Below, piece by piece: positions 46,151-57,736 of a stretch of DNA of 64,000 bases. Made by a program: the position numbers and the translations under genes. A model generated the notes under the pieces. The model was not told the origin of the DNA. It made no database searches and saw nothing but the letters and a program-made list of their open reading frames with translations. How positions within the stretch are numbered: position 1 is the first letter of the stretch; every line of letters starts with the position of its first letter. Source of the DNA: Manduca sexta (lineage: Eukaryota; Arthropoda; Insecta; Lepidoptera; Sphingidae); contig NC_051142.1 in the NCBI RefSeq assembly GCF_014839805.1, positions 2,976,001-3,040,000 on the forward strand. The letters run 5' to 3'.

Positions 46151-47515
46151 TGTATACCAGATAAAATTTCAATATATTCCACTCCATATTTTATTTCCAC
46201 AAGCAAGCTTACGTGAGCATCGCCGCTTGTGTAACCAGGCTGATGTAGTCGTTGGAGCAACAAGTGATGGTTTTCTAATGGCCATTGTGCTACAGGAAGG
46301 GCCGGGCGCTTTGTTATACTCTAGAGGGGTAAATAAAACTATTTTTTTGTTGGCTCGTGGCCACACATTGTAGGTAATGGGTCTTGATAGATCCGACATG
46401 ATGTAGGTTGAGGAATAAGGGCGGATTTTGTATTATGAAATATATTTGAATATGTCTTACTAGTAAATGCGAATGTTTGGATGGTTTGATTTCTATAAAG
46501 GTTTACCAAGAACCCGTAAAATGATTTAGATATTTTGCAGACAGATGGATTATTTCAAGGAAAACATAAAATACTTTATAATTCAGGAAAATAGATGGTG
46601 ATATATTTATTTCGGGTAAGAGCTGGAACGCGGGTGATATTTTAAGCTCCTTAGAGGAAGTTATAGTCCCCCGTAATTCTGGCGGCCATAGAGAGATTAC
46701 CTTTCTCGCTGATCGGCAATTTAATATGATTGCACCACTCTTATCGTTATCCTATATAAACTATAGGCTGACCAAGAAAACAAAAATCTTCGCCATGTCG
46801 TAAAATATCGAACCAATTTCTCGTATTGTCAGCGTCAAAATTAAAACGACAAAGCAAAGTAGCTTTTTACTTTCCTGGTCAGAATATAATTGAAATATTT
46901 GTTAGACTTCTAAATACTTTAACTAAATACAAAACATATTTCAGTAAATGAACGAATACTTTTCTCTTTTCCACATATCCCTTCCCATTCTACAAATACA
47001 AGCGTTGAAATCTCCGCGAAGCATGCAAACAATTTTGTAGGTCAGAAACAAACATTTTGTGTTAACGAGCGAAGGAGTTTAAACTCCACCGTTAATAGGA
47101 ACAACATTGTTTTGAACTAATTGTTAAATATAAGTTTTCAGATGACACGGAACTATACACAACACCTCTGACTTCGAAGTTGTGTGAATTAATTAATTCA
47201 TTAATTAAGCATCAAAATACTTCATGTTAATTAAAAAAAAATAAACTAATTGAAAAATTGTTGTAAGCAATACTAGGGACGTGGTAGCGTTATCGTGCTA
47301 TCTCTTTCTTAAGCCTTACATCGCCGATGACAATCAGTGACGTCAGAGTTTCGTTTAATGTTATTTGACAGCAACCCTTCTACTAAATTTAAAAGCTACA
47401 TAACTTATTTATTATTGCTTTGATTTTGAAAATTCTTGTTCCGTTATATTTTTAATGCCATGCATTTTTAATAAAAGAATTAACAATCGTAATCAACCAC
47501 CCTAATGTTATTAAC

Positions 47516-47657
47516 TTTCATACATTTTGTTAACAAGTATTGGCAAGTAAAGAATTTAAATATCTAATCTAATCACTAACTAGACGTGAATTTAAATTCT
47601 TTACTTGCCAATACTTGTTTAGTTACCCAGATTAAAGCCGAAACAAAATGTATGAAA
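47516..47657. repeat. Compound inverted repeat, 30-bp perfect inner arms
   Basis: Inner arms 47532-47561 and 47590-47619 are exact reverse complements over 30 bases (AACAAGTATTGGCAAGTAAA is the start of the left arm). Outer arms TTTCATACATTTTGTT (47516-47531) and AACAAAATGTATGAAA (47642-47657) are also exact. A 22-base insertion separates the inner and outer arms only on the right side. Intact pairing suggests a recent MITE with an insertion. Confidence 0.88.
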
Positions 47658-47849
47658 ATGGACCTTGAGCTACCACCTAACGAGAAAAGAAAACATAGTA
47701 AGACATATTTAATTTTTGCGTAAGAATATAAATGTATATACAGTTTGCCAACCCTCATTATAATAGGCCTTATTAATACTCTACTGTAAAGGCGTGTTGT
47801 ACCAGCGTACAACAGTGGAATAGTAGATATATATAGTGATGATATTATT

Positions 47850-47980
47850 ATGATTTATGTTTACGCGAATGTTTGACGTTAAAATAAATGTAACTCTGCA
47901 ACAATGAAAGCTACAAAGTGTACGAAACATCAGGAAAAAATTTATCGAAAAATCTTTAAAGTATTTTTATTTTTATAGTA
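47850..47980. repeat. Foldback repeat family F, diverged copy
   Basis: TTTACGCGAATGTTTGACGT on the left and CAATGAAAGCTACAAAGTGT followed by ACGAAACATCAGG on the right match the left arm and centre of the copy at 29715. The right arm is decayed. Confidence 0.5.
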
Positions 47981-48631
47981 GGTACTGATGCGATTTTTAT
48001 GCTAAGTCAATTTCGAAGGATAAAAACTCATCACAAAGAGAAATCAAGGAGTCAATTTATTCGCAGGAAATCCTGCATGCAGGTGTATTTATAATGGAAG
48101 CAGGTGTCACAATCACCCCTTGCAAAAACATAAAAACGAGTTAAAACTTTCTAAAGCTTTTGGAGTTAATTGGTTCCAGAATATCGAATGAATAAAAATG
48201 CAAGAAAATATTACAATAGTGTCAAGGTTCATGATATTTTACACGAGTTTCTGGGAATGGTTATTTTTGAATTTAACGTAAAAGAAACAGAATAAGAATT
48301 ATATTATAAGAAAAAAGGGCAACGCGACCTAATAAACACGTATTTGTACGAGTTTGACCGATATCATAATGTAGACGTTAAAGCTAGTACTAATAAGGAC
48401 ATTAAATTTTTTCTTCATACGCGTGTCTTCTGCTTTTCAATCATGACATTAGCATTGGAATTGGAAAACAAGATACTGTTTGATTTTTCTGTACCTGAAC
48501 ATATTAATTTGTTGTAGACTATTATCACGTTATTTATGTATTCCAGTTTCAGTGCAATGTCCACTCAGCCAGTGACGATTATCACCCCACCCAATAGTCA
48601 ATACGTGTTCATATATTTATAGAAATTAACT

Positions 48632-48960
48632 CGTAATAGCCTAGTTAGGTGTGGAACAGACTGCCAAGACGAATGTCCGCAGGTTCAAATCCCAAGGGCA
48701 CAACACCTCTGACTTTTCTAAAATCAAGTGTGTATTTTTTGTGAATTTATCATTCGCTTTAAACGGTGAAGGAAAACATCGTGAGGAAACCTACACATCT
48801 GAGAAGTTCTCTATAGGAATTTCGAAGGTGTGTGAAGTCTACCAATCCGCACTAGGCCAGCGTGGTGGACTAAGGCCTAATCCCTCTCAGTAGTAGAGGA
48901 GGCCTGTGCTCAGCTGTGGGCAAGTATATCATACAGGGCTGATATTATTATTATTATTAA
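48632..48960 (+). mobile_element. tRNA-derived SINE family A, beside a splice donor
   Basis: Full-length copy: AATAGCCTAGTTAGGTGTGG, B-box CAGGTTCAAATCCC, GGTGAAGGAAAACATCGTGA, ACCAATCCGCACTAGGCCAG, AGTAGTAGAGGAGGCCTGTG, tail ATACAGGGCTGATATTATTA. Its ATT tail ends about 14 bases from the donor of the inferred first exon of the coiled-coil gene, on the intron side and in antisense orientation. Confidence 0.85.
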
Positions 48961-48974
48961 GTCGTAATATTCAC

Positions 48975-49036
48975 CTCTCGGAGTCCATGGCGTCGCTCAG
49001 TTAGAATCCAGTTCTGCTGATTACTCCTCGCTTCCA
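48975..49036 (-). CDS. Coiled-coil protein, inferred first coding exon
   Basis: A 62-base exon with acceptor TTTGTTTGTTGCAG just above 49036 and donor GAGAG followed by GTGAAT. It holds an ATG at 48988-48986 in a strong start context (GCGACGCCATGGAC). The 14 coding bases give MDSE plus two bases AG, phase 2. Joined to the exon at 22285 they read MDSES-RSESALNSP with no break, which gives a 396-residue protein. Frames are closed in one alternative reading and end in the wrong phase in another, so the ATG reading fits best. The acceptor means at least one more upstream 5' UTR exon. Linking across 26.7 kb is inference from phase and start context. Confidence 0.6.
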
Positions 49037-50591
49037 CTGCAACAAACAAATGTAAATGTTAATTGAAATTAAACTCGCACCGTTCGATCAAACGCCAAAA
49101 TATTAGGTTGCCAAACATTCGGTCAATTTTCGGTGGATTATTTTTCGCAGTAATCCATTTCGATCAACGATTTAAATGGTTTATTGGTATTATGCATATG
49201 AAAAAATTGTGTTTAAATGTTATTTTGCCGCTAATTGGTCAACGTAGTAATGGAAAATATATTTTTGGATCATAGATTCCTTTTAGATTCTTTTAGCGCG
49301 AAAATATACGCTGCATTATCACTAACCTTTAAGAGTACAGTAACTTACGTAAAATACAACCTGCTTTCCAAACTCTTCTACGAAATCCAATCCCAAAACA
49401 CATTGTGTCCCATAAACTATTCAAGGAATCAAACCTACGACCTCACATAACGCTAAAACCATCTCCATCACTCGCATCTTATGTTTAAAATATTAAGATC
49501 CGGCTACCTTTTGCAACTAATAAATACAAGGCGTGCCTACTAAGGTCCGGGGTCCATATTAGCCACAATTTCTATAACATTGTACCTATATTTGCACGAT
49601 AATTTTCTCTTTGAAACAAATATAAATCTCTGTTGAGAGCAATTTTCTAAACGAGGTACCACAGTCCTAAATAAGTAGCTCGTTTGTGTTAGAAAAACTA
49701 TTCTGCCCGGTTGTAATTGTGGTGCGAGTTCAGAGCGGGAGCGAGTATCGCTTATGGATAATACTGGCTATTGGTCGCGGCATCAGGTGCGTTATCTTTT
49801 TAGGAATATAAGTAAGCAGTTCTACCTCAATATGTCTTATTGTAAATTAGGACAATAAGATACCGTAGCCTAATAACAACCAATTTCGACAAACCGAGTG
49901 TTGGTAGACTGCCTCATATACAGTATAATCCGTTTATTATTACTCTGCCTATATTGACCAACCTCTTATTATGACGTAATTACACTACGAAGTTTGGTTT
50001 TCATATAAGATTCTTTATAAAAAAGTCGAATATAATGACTTCCCTTACAGTGACATGTCGCTTATTGTGACCCCTTTTTAATAAATTATGTCCGGTTATA
50101 ATGACCGACATGATTCTTTACGCCTTCGGTAATGTTCGTTGATTCCCGACGACGTTCGGCACGTGCCTCGTTTTTGTTTTTAATCTCAGGGAGTAATTGA
50201 CATAGCGATGTCTTCTATACACAATAGTATTAGAGACTGTTTTTACAATAAAATAAAAAACAAAAGCAGACAAAAATTACAGATTACTTACATTAAAAAA
50301 TACTACTTTTATGTACATACATACATACATAGGTATGTACTTATTACGTGCAATTTTTATTTTATAAGTTACTATGTTTCTCTATTAAAGTACTTAAATA
50401 CATGCATACTATTTACATATTTTTTTTTTCTCAAAACGCTTTGTATGACGTCCGCTTATTATAACGTGTTTGTCAATTCCTTTCGATGTCATTATAAACG
50501 GATTCGACTGTACGTAAGTATTAATGTTCTAGTTAGCATGCCGACATATTAAGTATAATATGTAGTGAGGAACTCAAAGTAGTATTCGTTT

Positions 50592-50633
50592 AAATAATAA
50601 CGGCTCGGATAATTATCCGAGCCATTATTATTT
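50592..50633. repeat. Near-perfect 42-bp palindrome
   Basis: AAATAATAACGGCTCGGATA and its reverse complement TTATCCGAGCC... meet with no loop at 50612/50613. Only one of 21 pairs mismatches. Zero spacer and a GC-rich core (GGCTCGGATAATTATCCGAG) make this stand out from AT-rich surroundings. Confidence 0.85.
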
Positions 50634-52179
50634 TAACTAATTAGTCATAATGTTGTCTTATCTCCAGGTTAAATAAAAACTACATTATATCCTATATCTT
50701 TACTGTCTATATCTTTATATATGGTTTTCAAACTTATTTCTTCCACTAACTTAAAAATCAATTATTTTGTAGCACCCACTAAATTACCTTATTTCCAATA
50801 TTTGGGTGACATATGTGTATATCCTCTTTCTGAATTAAAACTTACATCCCTAGTAATGCCTAATTCGTCATCCTTATTAATGAAAGTTTCCAGCGCCAAC
50901 AAGGGTGCGTTACCAACTTTGGGAAATATCGATCTAAACTAACTAAAGCAAAAGATAAATTATAAAACTGCAACTCTCGTAAGTTGCGCAGCGACGGCCG
51001 TGAGAGCAAATTGTACATCGCGTAATGGAACAAAGAATGGAGGAACACAAACGGTTGCAACTCCCACAAGAGTACTCTAGCGTTTAGTTCTCTGCATTTT
51101 ATAACAGTTTATATTGTGCTGTATTACTCAGATATCGATGACTAGAATAATAATTCTTTTGGTACTCATTTATGGCTTTTGACCACAGCAAATTGTCACA
51201 AAATTGACACATGACAATATTAGACCTATCAAAATTTTACCGTGACTTTTCCTGCTTCGACTGTGCCAACGATGGAACCATCGATTAAAAATTGAAGACG
51301 GATTTTATCGGTTTTAGTCATTGCGAAACTTAATTTATAGTAACTATTATTGGCTCTAATATACAAATTAATCAATCAATTATTAATATACAAAACTAAA
51401 TTAAATCCTTATAACTGCATATTGTGGTCTATTTTACAAACTTCTCGCTTAAATCTCCTTAGATCAAACAAATTTGGGTTATCAGAGCATCTATTTTGAG
51501 GCAGTAAATATATCTCAACGACTACGTGCGCCAACAACCCGCGCCAACACATTTACAAATGCTGTTTCTACAATTTAAGACGACCGTAGTCAATCCATTC
51601 GAATCTTAGACAAAACTTCATACACGCCACACCTTATTTAACAAACCCTTCATTAAATATTACGTTAATAATCTTCAAGTCGAAAAATTTAAAAACTTGT
51701 TTTGTTAGTCATTTTCAACTCTCTATAACATTTATTATTTTTTGTTGTGCTTGCCATGGTCTATAAATTGTGACATTTAATAGACTATTATTAATTTATG
51801 TACTCATTACTAATTTCATTGTATGTCATGTTTTATTTATTTATTTATTTTATATTAGGGACAAAAAACGGTTACATGCTAAAAACTATATAAACTAATC
51901 TTAGACTAAACAAATATACAAACGTATACCTGACCCACATCATTGTCCCCGTATTAACATACAGGTAGAATGTTTAAACAAAATGAAAATGTAGACTTTC
52001 GGAGCTCAATATAGTTTTTAATATGTTTGTTTCATTGTAGATTTAAAAAACGAATATGATTACAACAAAATTGACCAGGAACTTTATGACACTATATTTT
52101 ATTAATTACTGTTTCGCAAAAAGTTTAATACGTATTATTAAATTATGTCCAATTATTGGATACAAAGCCAATTGAATAA

Positions 52180-52275
52180 TTAAAACGAGTCCGCGGCTCG
52201 TATCGATCTCGGCCGAGGGACTTTTTGGCGCATCAGCTGTCGTGACAGGCCTTTGTGATGCAATTTTTGCAGCCG
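52180..52275. promoter_or_regulatory. GC-rich patch, possible promoter
   Basis: ACGAGTCCGCGGCTCGTATC, TCTCGGCCGAGGGACTTTTT and GCATCAGCTGTCGTGACAGG form a CpG-rich block about 3.2 kb upstream of the inferred first coding exon. It could belong to a 5' UTR exon or promoter of that gene. No donor was identified with confidence. Confidence 0.3.
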
Positions 52276-52371
52276 CTATTATTAAATATTAATACCGGAA
52301 AATGTACATATAAAATATTGAATCGTATGTTTGATACAAAAACGAGAATGTTTTTTCTTTATTGCTTTGAG

Positions 52372-52625
52372 CCCGCCGTTCGCCTGACGATAAGCCATAC
52401 GACCGCTCATAAACAGTAGAAACAACATCCAACATCTTGAATTACAATATTGTGTGGTATTCCACTACGCTCGTCATCTTGAGACATGAGATGTTAAGTC
52501 TTATTATGTCCAGTAGTTACAATATCCTTCAAACACAACAATAACTACACACTGCTGCTTGGCGGTAGAAATAGACATTGCGGTGGCACCTACCCAGACA
52601 GACTCTCACATATGAGAATTGGAGA
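52372..52625 (+). repeat. Interspersed repeat family C, copy 2
   Basis: Matches 1650-1932 over most of its length: ACCGCTCATAAACAGTAGAA, ATCTTGAATTACAATATTGT, TGTTAAGTCTTATTATGTCC, GAAATAGACATTGCGGTGGC and CTCACATATGAGA. Confidence 0.75.
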
Positions 52626-53149
52626 TGAAGATAATTGGAGCCTTTTAATATAATAAACCTGAAATTGCGGTTATAATTCTGCATTTGTAAGTCGAATTGG
52701 GTCATAATCCAATTTAGTAGATTGGATTGGTAAGCATTGAAGCAACGTAGTTATATATTCAATAGAATAGACCGGTATAACTCAAGCGACCGTCGAGAGA
52801 CGTTACTATTTCCGATTGTCGGACTACACTACACTATCAAGTCTAATATAACAAAGCCAAGTTAAAAAGATAAATTTAGTTGTTAATCCGAGTCGAAGGC
52901 AAGCGAATTAGAGAGATTAAGACAGATCTCGAGACTAGCTGCGACAATACCACCTAAGAAACCGTAATCTAAAGTTCAACACGACTTAGTCCGCGTGGAA
53001 CCGAAGATCTACAGACTGTAAGTGTTTTAAAATAATGATATGGACAAGAAATATAATACTGATTTGCTGATCATCAATAAATTATAATTCATTGTTTTAT
53101 TGCTGAATTTGGTAATTTTTAGAGTTTCGTATCTCAAATGTATCGTATC

Positions 53150-53602
53150 TCAAAGGATCGTTATAGAATCACTTTTTGTCCACTTATCAGTCAGGATCTT
53201 TTTTCTTAGAAACGCGTAGAGCTATCAAATTGAAATTTATATCAAATACCAGGGACTACACAGTTGTGAAAAAAATAATCTTGTAAGTCAAACTGATCAA
53301 AAGATATGACCGTTTATATCGCATATTTTGCGATTTACAAGGGAATCTATAGGATACTTCCCGTTGACCTGGAATCGTGAAATTTGGTAAGACGTAATAT
53401 CTTACAACACATGTATGAAAAAAAATTAAAGCCGTAAATGTATTTCATAACAAAAAAAGCGAATTTACTATTACAAACTTATTGTTTGCGGTCTGTGCAA
53501 TGTCTAGGGATCAAACGACAAAGTTCAATGTGTCAATTTTCAATTTACATATATACTTAATTACCTGATCTACAAAATACGGAACCCTCGGTGCGAGAGT
53601 TT
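53150..53602 (-). mobile_element. Large non-autonomous repeat family P, copy 2
   Basis: On the minus strand it begins CTCTCGCACCGAGGGTTCCG and continues AGTAGTAAATTCGC-like text, CTTACCAAATTTCACGATTC and AAATCGCAAAATATGCGATA. The order of blocks matches 34136-34685, which lies on the plus strand. Confidence 0.65.
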
Positions 53603-55624
53603 AATTCACACTTGTCAAGTTTTTACTAATATATAGGGGTAAGATTAAACTAGACAAATATAAATATAATACCATAATTACTATACTTGGAAATAATCTT
53701 ATGGATCTCTGATTCACTACGACCTAAAGTAAGTTGGTAGATGCCACATACGTTTAAATGCATTATTAAGAGCTTTTAGGTATTTTTAATGTTATATGTT
53801 GTTGTTAATAGATCCGTCAGTTCGAATTGGGTGTTCTCGATATGGGTGTTATCGAATAAAGAAATAAAACTATGTTGGTTTTCTCGTTATGTTTTCTTAT
53901 TGACCAAGCAATTTATGCAACATATTTTAAGTCAGAAGAGGATGCTGTTCAAATAACAGATGTTTTTCTAAACAAACCTTTGTAAATCCAACCTTTACGG
54001 TAATATTTTTACACAGTGAAGTACAAGAAGAATTCCTGGTTTTAAAAACGATATCTCAACACTAGATCGTTAAACGAATAGAAATATTTATTCAGTAATA
54101 GTGAGGAGGCTACATTCCCGCATGGCATAATCGAGGCTATCTCGACGGAATATCGATCAATTGTAAACTGGCGCGAACGATTCAATAAACAATGGCCATG
54201 AGAATTGTGACGACTTTCCGTTGCAATTATTAGTTTTCAAGATCGTGCTGCTCTATTTGTAATTCTGGACTTATATGATACTTATAAAGTAGATAATACA
54301 AATAAAAGTATTCAAACAGGGTGCATAGAGCTATTTTAAAAAGTGATATTATTTGTAATTTGGCTGGAGTAATGTCTAAATATTTATTGATCTGATTCTA
54401 GAAACCATTCACAAAAACACTACAGTATCTCTGACACCCTGTGATAATTTTCTTATTGTATTTTATTCTGGGAATATTTTCATGCGCGTAACTTGTAATG
54501 AAATTGTTATTGACATGTTTAAAAGCTTATGAATACCTAAACAAGTTGCAGAAAACCTTTTTCATTTCGAATTTACCCTCTACTCCCAAAAGAGTGTAAC
54601 GAGTGCATTGTAAATTCCCGTTTCACGTCAGTATTTGCGATCGACGATGAATTCCAGCGTATAGCTAGGAATACAGTTCGCTATTCATCCCGAACAAATC
54701 GTGCTTTTGAAATCAAAAGTTGGATTGAAATGAATCCAAAAAAAAGTATATGACAATCAGTGGTTCTCATTCTCAGGGAACGATAGCAAAATATATTTTT
54801 CTTTTACAGATTCAAAATATTATTAGAACACAGAAAGAATTCAATTTACAAATAATTTTAGTAAAATTATTAGCATTAAGAAATTACTTTTTTACTATTG
54901 TGCATTATTTAAATTCGAGTCTTCTGCCATTAAACCACAAGGCCAGTTTAAAACCTGTAAATCTAGGTTTTATATCAACAAAACCTTAGTCACCATCAGT
55001 ATATATCAGATCCCGATTCGACCTTTGTTTGTTCAGTCACTGCTCGCAAACACTAAAGATTTAGATAGCTTTGTGCCTGCGCTGTTTCAAACCAGCCTTT
55101 TGTGATACAATAATAGACAGTTGAAATGAGGTCGGAACCGCGGGTCTGTTGTGATTTCCTTATGCGCTTGTTACGGCTAACTGGACGATTCTTGAGGTCT
55201 GGACATTGCCTCGGAGGGAAATAAAGTAAATAATATATTTGAAGTAAGTTACTTTAAAGATCTTTTGACGAAGGTCCGGCCTTAGTGTTTTTTGAAGATA
55301 AATAAAGTAAATTATGTAATGTTGCGAAGAAGTGAAACTAAAAACCTTTTTAGGTTTACCCAGCCGTCCCAAAACCCTATTAAATTTGGGACTTCGAAGT
55401 TAATCCAATTATTTATTAACAATTTTAGGTTAAAACTTCTGTTTCAATTATTTTCAATTTTTAAATTATTTTGTAGCATAGATTTTACATCTAAGGCAGA
55501 CAATACAACTGATTGCACTAATCCAATCTCCATATCAAATGGTATATTCGTTGGTAGTAGAATATTTGCATTCGCCCGGATATGGACCATCGTACACAAA
55601 ATGTAAAACCCGCTAGAGGCCGTA
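53603..55624. other. Intergenic or intronic, no gene seen
   Basis: AT-rich stretch with no repeat copy I recognise and no open frame with a domain or splice context. Confidence 0.4.
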
Positions 55625-55770
55625 AGTGTCGCGTTCCAGGATCAACCGGTGTATATATTATGCTGTTTCGAACAGGCTGTCATAATTGTTCTGACTGGCG
55701 AGGGGTAATCATCGGTCGTCAGTCGACTCGTTACCATCAGTTGTAGTAACGTCACTTTGTTGTACCAGCC
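55625..55770 (-). repeat. Interspersed repeat family D, copy
   Basis: On the minus strand it reads GGTACAACAAAGTGACGTTA, ACTGATGGTAACGAGTCGAC, TGACGACCGATGATTACCCC and ACAATTATGACAGCCTGTTC. The order matches the copies at 27030 and 43420, extended by the CCTGTT-GAAC module seen at 16560. Confidence 0.65.
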
Positions 55771-56451
55771 TAAAAAATACTATACCATCAGTGAAAACTT
55801 CAACCACTGTTTTGATTATCTTCATATCAAATTGTATATGTTTATTACAATACCCTTCGGAGAAAGCGATACGATCCAAGTGGAACGCATCGAGAGCGTT
55901 CCCAATACACCGTGACATGCACATAGTAATTAAACGAAATGGCAGAAAACGAACATAGTACCATTGTAAAAGTGGTAACGAATCGGTTAAGAAGTAATAA
56001 TTATTCACTCTTAAAGGTTACGGTGTATATAATTGTATTATTTTTTATTTTGCTTATGATTTATTTAACGTAGGCTGTAAGCATGATATTGCTTGTGATT
56101 CAGAAAGCATTCTTCGAAGCCGAAACTTCTAAATTGATTCCTTAGGAAATTCCAGAGAAGTCTGTATTGTCGATTCTCCAAATTCAGTTTAATTTAAAAT
56201 CCAAATAGAGAAAATTCTTTCAAAATGTAACGACTCCTGAACCAAACCTCAAACAAAAACATCTTAAGATTTTTTTTTAGCATTTTCTCCAGGAAAGACA
56301 AGCCTCTAGTCCGTAACGATTCCACTGAGATCTAATTTTAATCAAACATAACTAAGTTAAACCTTCCATCAGCATTAATTATTTTAGTTTAACAGGTTTT
56401 TTTTTTGTTTTATTATAAATTTAATAAAATATTCAGTAGGCAAACAAAATA

Positions 56452-56785
56452 CGGCGGCGATAGCCTAGTTGAGTGTGGAACGGACTGCTAAGACGAATAT
56501 CCGCAAGTTCAAATCCCAAGGGCACACACCTCTGACTTCTAAAATCCTGTGTGTATTCTTTGTGAATTTATCGATCGCTTTAAAGGTGAAGGAAAACATC
56601 GTGAGGAAACCTGCACATCTGAGAAGTTCTCTATAGGAATTTCAAAGGTGTGTGAAGTCTACCAATCCGCACTAGGCCAGCGTGGTGGACTAAGGCCTAA
56701 AATCCCTCTCAGTAGTAGAGGAGGCCCATGCTCAGCAGTGAGCAAGTATATAATACAGGGCTGATATTATTATTATTATTAAAAA
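56452..56785 (+). mobile_element. tRNA-derived SINE family A, full-length copy
   Basis: Head CGGCGATAGCCTAGTTGAGT, B-box CAAGTTCAAATCCC, body GGTGAAGGAAAACATCGTGA and GTCTACCAATCCGCACTAGG, tail ATACAGGGCTGATATTATTA with ATT repeats. Confidence 0.85.
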
Positions 56786-57124
56786 AATACAAATAAAAAC
56801 CCACCACTACAACTCCTGTAAGCCAGGATCAGCAGTAGCACGCATTTTATGACACCGAGCGGCGAGCTCGGCGAGTCTCAGGGAAAAGTAATTTGTCATT
56901 ATCCCGCAACGAAATGAATCAAATAAAAACATAGGGAGGTAATATATTTCCATTTCCTCCACAGCATTAGGTATTTGATTTTTAAAACCTACAATTTGAA
57001 CCTAGAATTATTTTTCTAATACCTAGTACCCGTACCTTATGATTGTAGGTATCGTTTATTTCCACAGGCTTTTGCTTACAGTGGCCAAAAATTAAAAAAA
57101 TCCAAAAGGAACCCTACACAACAT

Positions 57125-57681
57125 ATAGGTATGGAGAATTTCACCACGGTATCCCCTGCCTGTCGTAAAAGGCGACTAATAGGGGCCACGAAGGGGGTCG
57201 TCGGCGGGCAGCAGGGGGCTGTCCGCCCTAGTGCATTTTTGTGCATTTTTGCACATCTTTCGGTTGACCCCCGGGATGGACGGCAGTGTGCAGTTGGCCT
57301 CATGCTGCCGTAGACGCCGAGGGCGTCCTTCGGTGCGTGGGGGCTCCTGAGCCCCTCCCCCCACAGGAGACGGGCCGCACTAGGCGGCACCGCGCAGGGG
57401 CGGCTGTGGAAGCAGACTTAGACATTTCCGTCAGAGGAAGCTCGCAGTCGTCCCTAATGCGCCGAAGAGGGCCACCGCGGAGTTTTAGTTGGTATGCCGT
57501 GCGTTGTACATAGGTTAGGGACTCGGCCCGGCGGTCGCCTGAAGGTCGACATCAAATCCAGGCGGCGCAATGCCGGGTCGTAAGGCACGGTGACCCCAAC
57601 ATAACCGCTCAGTCGCCCCCCACGAAGGCTGAGCGGTAGTCATAAGACACTTTCTCCGCGAAAACAAAAAAAAAAAAAAAA
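57125..57681 (+). mobile_element. GC-rich poly(A)-tailed retroposed segment
   Basis: About 550 bases of GC-rich text in AT-rich flanks, ending in a run of about 17 A at 57665-57681. It begins near CACGGTATCCCCTGCCTGTC and GTAAAAGGCGACTAATAGGG, a motif pair I associate with a common lepidopteran retroelement. Overlapping open frames on both strands come from the high GC and do not look like a protein family. The tail suggests reverse transcription of an RNA; the parent is probably a non-LTR element's 3' part. Confidence 0.65.
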
Positions 57682-57736
57682 GGTACTAGGCATAAAAGCG
57701 GTCTGCAAATCTGATGATAATTAATTCTAAAGAAAT

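Larger units (their letters stand above)
22286..48974 (-). other. Large intron 1 of the coiled-coil gene (inferred)
   Basis: If the exon at 48975-49036 is the first coding exon, this intron is about 26.7 kb. It runs from donor GTGAAT at 48974 to the acceptor before 22285. It is filled with SINEs, Helitron-like pieces, MITEs and AT-rich DNA, listed separately. I found no further exon inside it with convincing splice sites and matching phase, but phase-2 symmetrical exons could have been missed. Confidence 0.5.
49037..52371. other. Upstream region of the coiled-coil gene, no coding exon seen
   Basis: AT-rich, probably an intron in the 5' UTR of the gene or its upstream flank. A palindrome at 50592 and a GC-rich patch at 52180 are listed separately. 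At 51836 a TTTATTTATTTATTTATTTT run may be the end of a non-LTR element. Open frames here carry no domain. Confidence 0.4.

Noticed and set aside
55709..56008. A 99-codon minus-strand frame
   Set aside because: Its C-terminal part comes from the family D repeat and the rest shows no recognisable motif.
56830..56890. A possible upstream exon of the coiled-coil gene (GC-rich, CTTACAG on the minus strand)
   Set aside because: The acceptor-like site is followed by a stop in the only frame starting at ATG, and no convincing donor is nearby.
57131..57513. Several overlapping open frames on both strands in the GC-rich block
   Set aside because: They arise from high GC and few stop codons. The block ends in a poly(A) tail and looks retroposed and non-coding.
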